DNA of 64,000 nt from Fluoribacter gormanii. GTDB lineage: Bacteria; Pseudomonadota; Gammaproteobacteria; Legionellales; Legionellaceae. Where the stretch lies: positions 1-64,000 of the forward strand of contig NZ_FTNL01000016.1 of NCBI RefSeq assembly GCF_900156395.1. Direction: 5' to 3'. Numbering within the stretch: position 1 is the stretch's first letter; each line of letters starts with the position of its first letter. Below are positions 1 to 7,984 of this stretch, piece by piece. Below the pieces are notes generated by a model that did not search any database, was not told the origin of the DNA, and saw nothing but the letters and a program-made list of their open reading frames with translations. A program made the position numbers and the translations under genes.

Positions 1-391
1 CAAAACCAGGTTGATTGATATCTGCCACAGAAACGGCATCTACTAAACCTTGATCGTCATGGTCCTCAATCGCCGCTTTGATTTGCAGAAACTTATACCG
101 CTTGTTGGCCAAGCCTCTTAAGGCGATGGCCTCTCCATCATTAATCCGCGTTCGATCGCCGTAAGCCCTACCAGCTCTAAACATTGTGTAAAGTGCGTAG
201 TCACGATCAAACTCTGGTACATTTTTAATAGTTGCAAGCGCTTCTAATTGTTGACGAATATTATTGAATTCATTAGAGGGCGGGAAAACAGAAGTGTCTC
301 TTGCATCAATAATTGCCTGAAGTTGTACTAAATCATTCTCAGTAGCGCTCTTAAGTAGAGTTTTATAATAACCCAAATATGGATCTGGCAT
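1..391 (-). CDS. Partial hypothetical protein, effector-like (3' end outside window)
   Basis: Reverse-strand reading frame open from an ATG at 391 to the window edge, giving about 130 residues. It begins MPDPYLGYYKTLLK and has no stop inside the window. A GGGAG ribosome binding site lies 7 bases upstream of the ATG. The visible part is soluble, charged and probably helical, with no signal peptide or membrane segment. I recognise no domain. It lies just downstream of, and on the same strand as, the large effector-like gene at 512-4045, so the two may belong together. A Dot/Icm effector is a guess from context only. Confidence 0.6.
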   Translation of the reverse strand, partial: MPDPYLGYYKTLLKSATENDLVQLQAIIDARDTSVFPPSNEFNNIRQQLEALATIKNVPEFDRDYALYTMFRAGRAYGDRTRINDGEAIALRGLANKRYKFLQIKAAIEDHDDQGLVDAVSVADINQPGF

Positions 392-511
392 ATTTATTCT
401 CCCGTATACGAAGGGTTTCTGTACCTATATTATAATAATAGCCCATGGCATTATTCATTAAACTTCACATCGTTATAAAATTTGTTCCCATTGCACCTAT
501 TTATCTCATTG

Positions 512-3500
512 CTATTTTTTAATGGAATTACTACCTTGTGACAACACCGGTCCTTCGATTTTTTTATTTTTATCATTCGGTGTTTTTATACCACTTAAGT
601 TCTCTTTATAATCAGAAACGGTCTTCTTGCTTGTAGTATCCAATTCTTCTCTTTTTCTTTTGTCCATAATGCTCTTAAAATCCGCTACTTGCTCTGCAAT
701 ATGGCTTTTGGCCGTACCTTTAAATACGCTCTCATAAACAGATTCCTTAGTAAAGCCTCTCCAATTTTTTTCGACACTGGGGTTCCATGCGGCTGTATTG
801 CGGACGGAAAATTCTATTTTACTTTGAGAAAAATTAGGATGGTGTTCACCAAGTACAACTAATGCAGTCCATAAATATTGCAATTCCTCTTCTTTTCCTT
901 TAACCCCTTTCAATGTAATTGGGGTTTTACCATCCCAACGTTCCAGCAAATTCATTGCTGCCTCGATTGCATCTTTGGCTTTGTAGTTTGGGTCTTCAGA
1001 TAAATAAAATATCTTCACTTCTTGGGGATGACGTTTATAAACCTCTGATCCCTGCAGAAGCCCGGGAACAATTTTCCCCTCAGGATGAAAATCGACAGTA
1101 AAACGGCCTTTATCGGCTTCAATTTTGTTACCCGGATTATTTTCATCGGGCTGGTAATGAACCATATCAGCGCATAGAACTTTGCCCTTTTCAGGGATTT
1201 CTTCTATTGAATAATTCGGATCTCGATTGGTACTTAACGTGGTTCCTAGCGATGTGGTTGCCGCAGGATTTAATTGCCTAGCTAAAGTTGCCACTTGATC
1301 TTTTTCTATGGCTTTATACATAACATTTGATGACTTATGCTGTAATCTAACTTTACCACTGGAAAACTCATCAATTGTTGATAACAAACCTTTTTCGCCC
1401 GAAATTTTAGCTTTCGTCGTTTTATAAAAAGCTAACTGCTCAGAAACTGCACTTTTCTCGGCTTCTAACTTTTCGCGCATCTCGGTAAATTGTCGTCTTA
1501 CTTCCAGACTCTTGATGTCATTGGGTGGTTGTGGCTCTTTTGTACTCTCAAGACATGCATCCAAATCGCGTAAATTAGTCTCTAAGTGCTCTATAATCTC
1601 ATCACATTGCTCAGACAATTCTTTATATGTCTTTTTCATTGCCTGAGTTCTTTCTGATGTGTTCCCTTCGAGTGCCAAGTTGTATAAGCTTGCCTGCAAT
1701 ATCTTATTGTCAGGAATTTTCTCAAGCTTTGCTTTATGTTCTTCAATGGATGGCTTGCTTTTTTGTAGTTCAGTTAATTCCTGAGTTACTTCATTGATAA
1801 TCTTTTGTTTATTTTCGTCGTTATCTTTGTCAAATAGATTCTTTCGTTTTTCAGCTTTTATTTCACGAAATACCGTTGGAGTAAGCGCTCTGCTTAATGA
1901 CTCTTTCAGTGCTTTTGATTGCTCATCGTTTGGCTCAGGAATCAACTTATCAAGAAACTCATGGACATCTTTACTCGCAACAAAAAGGGCTTCCGCCTTC
2001 TTTACATCGTCCGCTGATGCCCAAGAACCAGGTCTGCCAACTTTTAAAAATAGTTCATCAAACCTTTTCCCAGCCGGTAATATTCTAGGTTCTTGTAGTC
2101 GTTCATAGACAATAACATTGTTCTTATGATGTGCTTGAATTTTATTGGCTACTTCATGAGGATCAACCAAAACATTTGAATCAGCAGCTGTTAAATTAAA
2201 CGCTTGATAAAATTCATTCTTATTGGCAGGACTCCCACTTGCGACCCAAAGTGCTTCAACCAATGTTTTATAATGATCAGGATCCGAGAAATTAAGTGCT
2301 CTATGATCAAATAAAGCTTGATTTACTGCTGCAATTTTATCGGTAGGAATATCGAGGTTGACCAGTAACTTGGCTATAACAGGATTATGAACATTCTTAA
2401 AAGCGGCATTTCTTTCATTTTCCAGTACCAGAGCGCTAACATTGAGAGGTTGACCATGAGAATTAACAGTTCCCCAAAAAAACTTAATCTGTTCCAGAGT
2501 TCGCGCATTAATTACAAGATTTAAGTCATTACGCTTTTCCACTGAAAGGATTTCGACCTGCTTTTCCTCAGGCAATTGGCGAAACAAATCAATTAATGCT
2601 TTATGGGCTTCGCGTCCATAACTGCTTTGGGCTTTATCGACCAAATCCTTAAAATCTTCGATACGCTGATCACGAGCAAATGATTTAAGCTGCTCTCGAA
2701 TGACGCCCTTTATATCATTTAGGTGTTCTGGCTTAAGAAAATCTAATGATAAGGAATCATTTCCATTATCTATAAACCCAGCCAATCGTTTTGGTAAATC
2801 TTTGATTTTAGCTTGATCAAGCCCTTTTAAATAACCTATGTTATGAGCGTTGGAAGGAATTTTTGACAACAACCCCTTGATCATAGACACTTTAAACAAA
2901 TTCAGATTATCTGTTCCTACCGCTTTATCGATAATCGCATCATGTCCTGGAATACCATTTTTTAATGCAGCTTTTAAATCGGCTTCATTATTGGCATTAC
3001 AAATTGGAGCTCCTTTGGTGGTGCGCTCGCCTAGATTTAGGCCATCCTTTAATAATTTATCTTGCAAATATCGTGCACACAATTGTTGTTGTACTTTTGC
3101 GCCTAATACGGCTTTATCTTCTTTAAGTGTGTCTTTTACAGCAAGGAATTCTGGCTGATTTAACAAGGTATTAAGGAACCCTTCTGGGCTGGCAATTCCT
3201 AACATTGGGGTTTTGCTTGATAGCCAGGTATAATCCAGTGTGCTAAGAATTCGGTTAAATTCTTCCAGGGCAGCAACTTTTTTTAAGGCATCACTACGTT
3301 CTTGAGCTTTATCAAACAGTTCATCGGGAAATTCTTGCTCCAAAGAAGTCAGCCCTTCTGCTGGAAAACCCAGTGCCTGTGCAGCCACTTTAAATTGGGC
3401 TAGGTCATTCCTGGCGCTGATTAAATCATCGAGTAATTTTGGATTCTGGAGGTCTGGTTTAGCGATTAATTGAAATAATAACTGTTTCGCTGCCTGTTGT

Positions 3501-4045
3501 TGAATTCGAATCACCGCTTCATCAGTCAAGATATCCCTGGAATCATTGGTACCTGGATGTCCTGGTGTAGCATGAGGTGCCGTTGCATGCCATCCTTGAG
3601 GCTCAGGCATCTCAGGGACTACCTTTTTCGTCAAATAAGCCCTACACTCATCAGAATTATATTTTAAAATATTAATTAAAACTTCTTGATCGGTAACTGC
3701 ACTCAGACCAAAGTGAATGCGTTGTTCTGTAGCCGCTTGTTTGATTTTTGCAAAACTATCAACCCGATCCGTTGAGTCTAAAAAAGTTTCGTCATTTAGA
3801 TAATCATCAGCATCGGCTCCCGCCAAAAACCTTGGATTTGTAGATTCCCAAGTATCAATTCCATCCGGCCTTATGCCAAACTCTCTTCCCCATAAAACCC
3901 GATGTTTTGTAACTGCTTTACGTAAATTTACCGGATCACTCAAATCAACCGAGATTAATTCATCTAGTGCATGGCGTGCTAAATCCCCTTTTGATAACAA
4001 CGCAGGATTATTTATTGCAGCTAAAAGAGAGTTGTTCTTAGGCAT
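512..4045 (-). CDS. Large effector-like protein (about 1177 aa), candidate Dot/Icm substrate
   Basis: A single long reverse-strand frame with no recognised enzymatic domain. A TTG at 4051 is also in frame, but the ATG at 4045 (MPKNNSLL) is the simpler start; the ribosome binding site is weak for both. The protein is hydrophilic and mostly helical, with no signal peptide or membrane helix. Residues of roughly 770-930 are rich in Lys, Glu, Gln and Leu and look like coiled coil. The C-terminus is polar and Lys/Ser rich. Size, helicity, lack of family and position near other effector genes suggest a Legionella Dot/Icm effector. Its biochemical function cannot be read from the sequence. Confidence 0.75.
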   Translation of the reverse strand: MPKNNSLLAAINNPALLSKGDLARHALDELISVDLSDPVNLRKAVTKHRVLWGREFGIRPDGIDTWESTNPRFLAGADADDYLNDETFLDSTDRVDSFAKIKQAATEQRIHFGLSAVTDQEVLINILKYNSDECRAYLTKKVVPEMPEPQGWHATAPHATPGHPGTNDSRDILTDEAVIRIQQQAAKQLLFQLIAKPDLQNPKLLDDLISARNDLAQFKVAAQALGFPAEGLTSLEQEFPDELFDKAQERSDALKKVAALEEFNRILSTLDYTWLSSKTPMLGIASPEGFLNTLLNQPEFLAVKDTLKEDKAVLGAKVQQQLCARYLQDKLLKDGLNLGERTTKGAPICNANNEADLKAALKNGIPGHDAIIDKAVGTDNLNLFKVSMIKGLLSKIPSNAHNIGYLKGLDQAKIKDLPKRLAGFIDNGNDSLSLDFLKPEHLNDIKGVIREQLKSFARDQRIEDFKDLVDKAQSSYGREAHKALIDLFRQLPEEKQVEILSVEKRNDLNLVINARTLEQIKFFWGTVNSHGQPLNVSALVLENERNAAFKNVHNPVIAKLLVNLDIPTDKIAAVNQALFDHRALNFSDPDHYKTLVEALWVASGSPANKNEFYQAFNLTAADSNVLVDPHEVANKIQAHHKNNVIVYERLQEPRILPAGKRFDELFLKVGRPGSWASADDVKKAEALFVASKDVHEFLDKLIPEPNDEQSKALKESLSRALTPTVFREIKAEKRKNLFDKDNDENKQKIINEVTQELTELQKSKPSIEEHKAKLEKIPDNKILQASLYNLALEGNTSERTQAMKKTYKELSEQCDEIIEHLETNLRDLDACLESTKEPQPPNDIKSLEVRRQFTEMREKLEAEKSAVSEQLAFYKTTKAKISGEKGLLSTIDEFSSGKVRLQHKSSNVMYKAIEKDQVATLARQLNPAATTSLGTTLSTNRDPNYSIEEIPEKGKVLCADMVHYQPDENNPGNKIEADKGRFTVDFHPEGKIVPGLLQGSEVYKRHPQEVKIFYLSEDPNYKAKDAIEAAMNLLERWDGKTPITLKGVKGKEEELQYLWTALVVLGEHHPNFSQSKIEFSVRNTAAWNPSVEKNWRGFTKESVYESVFKGTAKSHIAEQVADFKSIMDKRKREELDTTSKKTVSDYKENLSGIKTPNDKNKKIEGPVLSQGSNSIKK

Positions 4046-4196
4046 AATCAAACCATTAAAACCATTATCTGTATATTTTATGCTAAATTAATTAAATTAT
4101 CCTTAAGTATCACATTAAATAATTACATCTTGCTTGAAGAAAGACCGTAAGATGGACTAACGTATAACATTAGTATAGCAAGATAAAGGGATTGAA

Positions 4197-4505
4197 ATGA
4201 TGAAAATTATACTTTGGGGACTATTATTTGCATTCATAAATTTTGCTTATGCTCAAGGTTGCGTCATTGGTGAGATTCCTTCACAACCCCGTTACGTCTG
4301 TTTTGATGGCAAAACATTGCAGCTTGCAGAGGATGGCCATTATCGCTGGAATGCCAAAAGAGGCTGTTTTGTCAGCGCTGTTCCCTGCTGTGCGTATAAA
4401 GCCACTCATTATGCATTTTACCCCGACCCCACCAAGATTGGCGCCGCATATGCCCGTTGCCGCCATGATTACCCATTCCACCTGGGAGAAATGCAAACGC
4501 ATTAA
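4197..4505 (+). CDS. Small exported six-cysteine protein
   Basis: Encodes 102 residues. The N-terminus has a Lys at position 3, a hydrophobic stretch to about residue 18 and an AYA-type signal peptidase site near residue 19. The mature part has six cysteines (about 22, 35, 57, 64, 65 and 88), including an adjacent CC pair, as expected of a disulfide-bonded periplasmic or secreted protein. The residues before Cys22 (AYAQG) do not make a good lipobox. An AAGGGA ribosome binding site precedes the ATG at 4197; a second ATG follows at once. It is divergent from the large gene at 512-4045. I do not recognise the family. Confidence 0.65.
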   Translation: MMKIILWGLLFAFINFAYAQGCVIGEIPSQPRYVCFDGKTLQLAEDGHYRWNAKRGCFVSAVPCCAYKATHYAFYPDPTKIGAAYARCRHDYPFHLGEMQTH

Positions 4506-4620
4506 TCTCTAATCGTCGACGTTTCAGGTATCGCAAACCTGGGGTATCATCATCTTTTTTAAAACACGATTTTTTAATAACCAATGCCAACATTAATACT
4601 TCATTTTGTTCAAAATTGAT

Positions 4621-4710
4621 GTCATTCCCGCGCAGGCGGGAATCCATCTCACAAACAAAGTAATGAACTAACTTGATGGATAGATTCCCGCCTGCGCGGG
4701 AATGAGACAT
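4621..4710. repeat. Inverted pair of palindromic REP-like units
   Basis: Two copies of a palindromic unit with the core ATTCCCGC...GCGGGAAT lie head to head, at 4621-4650 and 4675-4707. Each can form its own hairpin, and the two can pair with each other over about 27 bases. Related copies occur at 21339-21360 (intact) and 38149-38182 (degenerate). The pair fills the space between the convergent genes at 4505 and 4792. The rest of this 286-base gap holds nothing I recognise. Confidence 0.8.
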
Positions 4711-4791
4711 AGAGCATAAACAATTTGTCCGCTAATGGACCCAAATCGGCTCAAAAAAAGGTGATGATGTCTCAGTTATTATAAACCCGGG

Positions 4792-6714
4792 CTACATTGC
4801 GTGACACGGCTCTTGTAACTCGTATGTCGAGGAGGCTTCGGTTTGCTTCGCACAAGAAAAGAATGAAAAAGAATTGGATTCTTTGGCTTGATGACGCTCT
4901 AAAGCCCGGTTAATCAGGGTATTGATTTCCCATTGAGTAGAACTCCAACCATATAATCCCCGTAACTGGCGAATAATCCATAACTTGCTGCGTAGCTGGC
5001 GTATGTATTTCACTCCCGCCGACTCTTCTTCAGATGAGTAACCATTTATATCGTCTCCTAATTGATGCAGTCTGTTCTCAAAATTAGGATGATTTTTATT
5101 CACTTCAATAAAACGTTTCACGCATTCTAGAGCTAAATTCTTTTGAAATTTAAGGCAAAAACGATGATCCTCCCCTATATCTCTTAAAATCCGTTTAAAC
5201 GATCGATAACTCATATTGGGTTTTATTCCTTCCAAATAAGGATTTTTAAAAGTATATGCCTTAACTAAAGGCATAACGCCAGAATCCCTATATTTTCTGG
5301 TTATATCCGCCCCATTTTTTATTAAATGCTGGATGATTAATATTCCATTGTTCTGTACATCATGCGCATCAATCGCTCCAGCTCGAACTCGTTCCGTCAC
5401 AAGATCTAAAGGAGTTTTACCTGCTTTGTTTTTTACATTAATGAACTCACCGAACATACTTAAAGTTTCTTCATAGCGATACTCACCCAGCCTAATTGCT
5501 GTATGTAAAGGGGTATCTCCTTGCTCAAACCCACCCGCAGCGTTACATAGCTTCTCGTACTGACGAAAAGATTCACGAACCTTATTTACAAGCACTTCAG
5601 TGACCAAATGTGGTGGTATGATTTCTTTCAATAAAACCCGAGTTTGTTCTTTATCTAATTTACATACGTAATTTCGAAAATCGTTTATCGAAAACAACGC
5701 AGCACGCAAACGCGCAAGCCTTGCAATAGTGGTTTGGGTCATTAAAGCGACTTCGGCGCGATCAGATGCGTTCTCCATCTGCGCACAATCTTGTAATGTC
5801 TGCGCAATCAGCTCATTCGGAATTAAAATATGTTTATAAAAAGATTTCCATTTCGCGTTGATAAACTGAGAATTATGACTTAGCAGCGAAAATGCATTGA
5901 TATCGGCATAATTATGGTATTCCTTATTGTCAAAAGGATTAGCAATATAACTAAATTTTGTTGGCCAATAGGAATTAGAAGAGTTGGTTAAACAGGTTAG
6001 AGACTTGAGATCATTGACTGTGATATCAAACGCATGCGCACCGTGCATTAAGTGGAATGGCCGGCGAGTATGAAACCCCATGATGCTGTCCACAAACATC
6101 AAATCATGATCGATTTTAAAAAATACCACCTGAGGCTTACCATTGCGCTCTACCAGATAAAAACCATAATTTCCTTTATGCAAATCATCCTCTTCCAAAG
6201 TATAAGAAGTCGCGAGGATGCTGGCTAAAGATTCGTAATCAATGGTTAAATCTCCATCCATCTCCGCTTCAACTATGCGCGCAAAAAAACCCTGCGGCAA
6301 TTTATCTAGAAAATAAATAGGTATTTGGGTAGGATCATTGGGTCGTAAAGGTGTAGAGGCACAACCTGTATTGGGATCATTTAAAGTATAAAAGTCATGC
6401 TCGAAACGCTCTTTGTTTGCTATAACATAGCAAAGATGCTGAACAGCCAAACCAAGAATGTTTTTATCATCATCCACTACCAGATTGTTGGATGGCGTTA
6501 GATCGGAAAATAAAAACAGGCGAGCCAATTGGCTAAACATTACTTCCAAACGAGAAAATTCCGATCGACCGTACTTGTTCTTTTTATAAATGATTCTGTA
6601 GGGTGGTTTTTCGCGATTAGCAGGAGTATATACCGCTTTTAGATACGCCTCATGGCCCGATGCATGTGAAGCCGGCCCTAAGGTAATATCTTTAATATGA
6701 AAAAATGCAGGCAT
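4792..6714 (-). CDS. legA5: LegA5/AnkK-like effector: PI 3-kinase-like domain with ankyrin repeats
   Basis: 640 residues. The N-terminal half looks like an atypical lipid-kinase fold: a candidate catalytic-loop motif DDLHKGN lies at about 176-182 and a candidate metal-binding motif KIDHD at 200-204. Residues of roughly 400-490 contain ankyrin-type signatures (GDTPLHTAI, AGKTPLDLV, LIKNGADIT). From memory, L. pneumophila LegA5/AnkK is a Dot/Icm effector of this architecture, related to Francisella OpiA and reported as a wortmannin-resistant phosphatidylinositol 3-kinase that acts on vacuole membranes. Its place next to pilU agrees with L. pneumophila synteny as I remember it. The 54-base gap to pilU could allow cotranscription. 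The identification rests on motifs and recalled synteny. Confidence 0.7.
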   Translation of the reverse strand: MPAFFHIKDITLGPASHASGHEAYLKAVYTPANREKPPYRIIYKKNKYGRSEFSRLEVMFSQLARLFLFSDLTPSNNLVVDDDKNILGLAVQHLCYVIANKERFEHDFYTLNDPNTGCASTPLRPNDPTQIPIYFLDKLPQGFFARIVEAEMDGDLTIDYESLASILATSYTLEEDDLHKGNYGFYLVERNGKPQVVFFKIDHDLMFVDSIMGFHTRRPFHLMHGAHAFDITVNDLKSLTCLTNSSNSYWPTKFSYIANPFDNKEYHNYADINAFSLLSHNSQFINAKWKSFYKHILIPNELIAQTLQDCAQMENASDRAEVALMTQTTIARLARLRAALFSINDFRNYVCKLDKEQTRVLLKEIIPPHLVTEVLVNKVRESFRQYEKLCNAAGGFEQGDTPLHTAIRLGEYRYEETLSMFGEFINVKNKAGKTPLDLVTERVRAGAIDAHDVQNNGILIIQHLIKNGADITRKYRDSGVMPLVKAYTFKNPYLEGIKPNMSYRSFKRILRDIGEDHRFCLKFQKNLALECVKRFIEVNKNHPNFENRLHQLGDDINGYSSEEESAGVKYIRQLRSKLWIIRQLRGLYGWSSTQWEINTLINRALERHQAKESNSFSFFSCAKQTEASSTYELQEPCHAM

Positions 6715-6768
6715 GGACCATAAATCGGAGTCAAATTGCGCTAAATTTTAACACGAAGCCCAAAAAAA

Positions 6769-7875
6769 TCAATTCTCATCGATTGTCAGATTATCATCCT
6801 GTGAATCAAAGTCTGCGCTGCTGTTTAAACGAATTTGCAAACCAACATTATTTTTGGAGTCAGCATACTTAATTGCATTTTCCTGGGAAATTACCCCATT
6901 TCGATATAATTTTAATAAAGCCTGATCAAAGGTCTGCATGCCCTGTTCGGTGCTTCGTTCCATGGCCTCTTTAATGTCATCAATTTTTCCTTTCTCAATC
7001 AAATCAGAAACATAAGGGGTATTTAATAATAGTTCTACAGCTGCCATACGTTGATTGTTCACCCCAGGAATAAGGCGCATTGAAATAATAGCTCGCAAAT
7101 TAAGCGACAAGTCCATTAATACCTGTTTTCTTGCATCTTCAGGGAAAAAATTGATAATTCGATCCATTGCCTGATTTGCATTATTGGCATGGAGTGTCGA
7201 AATACATAAATGTCCTGTTTCTGCATAGGCAATGGCATGCTTCATGGCATTACGCTCACGAATCTCTCCGATTAAAATCACATCCGGAGCTTCACGCATT
7301 GCATTGATTAAGGCATTATCATAGCTCATTGTATCAATACCCACTTCACGTTGATCGACTATCGATTTTTTATGCTGATGAATAAATTCGATTGGGTCTT
7401 CAATGGTTAGAATATGCCCACTTTGATTTTCATTGCGATAATCAATCATCGCCGCTAAAGTTGTTGATTTACCCGAGCCTGTAGCACCTACAACCAAAAC
7501 CAGGCCGCGTAACTCCATAACGATAGATTTTAAAATCAGCGGTAAATTTAACTGTTCAATTGAAGGAATTTTATTCTTGATATAACGCACCACCATAGAG
7601 ATGTCTCCACGCTGGCGAAACAAATTAATTCTGAAGCGTCCAACTGAGGTAATGGAGAGCGCCATATTCAGCTCCCAATTAGCCTCAAATTCTTTACGCT
7701 GATCATCATTCATCAACGATAAAGCAATTTCTGCCATTTGTTGGGATTTGAGTGGTACCTGACCTACAGGAGAAATGACTCCTTCGATTTTAATATGTGG
7801 TGGCGCTCCTACACTAAAAAACAAGTCTGAGGCACCGCGGTCAACCATTAATTTAAAAAAAGGAGTTATATCCAT
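6769..7875 (-). CDS. pilU: PilU, type IV pilus retraction ATPase
   Basis: 368 residues, the usual length for PilU/PilT secretion ATPases. It is a cytoplasmic hexameric motor at the pilus base that assists PilT in disassembling type IV pili, as used in twitching and DNA uptake. Visible motifs are Walker A GATGSGKST, an Asp box (EDPIEFIHQH), Walker B (DVILIGEIR) and a His box (GHLCISTLHANN). The N-terminus (RGASDLFFSVGAPP) and the segment LLNTPYVSDLIEKG are typical of PilU rather than PilT. No pilT lies beside it, which is normal when the two genes are separate. The start at 7875 has only a modest ribosome binding site. Confidence 0.92.
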   Translation of the reverse strand: MDITPFFKLMVDRGASDLFFSVGAPPHIKIEGVISPVGQVPLKSQQMAEIALSLMNDDQRKEFEANWELNMALSITSVGRFRINLFRQRGDISMVVRYIKNKIPSIEQLNLPLILKSIVMELRGLVLVVGATGSGKSTTLAAMIDYRNENQSGHILTIEDPIEFIHQHKKSIVDQREVGIDTMSYDNALINAMREAPDVILIGEIRERNAMKHAIAYAETGHLCISTLHANNANQAMDRIINFFPEDARKQVLMDLSLNLRAIISMRLIPGVNNQRMAAVELLLNTPYVSDLIEKGKIDDIKEAMERSTEQGMQTFDQALLKLYRNGVISQENAIKYADSKNNVGLQIRLNSSADFDSQDDNLTIDEN

Positions 7876-7894
7876 ATATCACCATCGTCAGAGT

Positions 7895-7973
7895 GTAGCC
7901 TGGGTGAAACGAAGCGGAACCCGGCATCGATAATACTACATCCCTGGGTTCTGCTTCGCTGCACCCAGGCTGC
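7895..7973. repeat. Intergenic inverted repeat (AGCCTGGGT family)
   Basis: Arms of about 28 bases, at 7895-7922 and 7946-7973, match with about four mismatches. Each contains AGCCTGGGTG and a GAAGC-rich part, with a 23-base spacer. The element fills the gap between pilU and the oxidase gene. Short pieces of the same motif recur after ispA (12704-12730), before plaA (29871-29903) and in other gaps, so it looks like a dispersed Legionella intergenic repeat. It may also fold in the transcript of the oxidase gene. Confidence 0.75.
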
Positions 7974-7984
7974 GACAAGACCAT

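Noticed and set aside
1794-2108. Forward frames inside the large reverse-strand effector-like gene
   Set aside because: They are antisense shadows with Ser/Phe-rich composition typical of reverse-complemented coding sequence, and no start signals.
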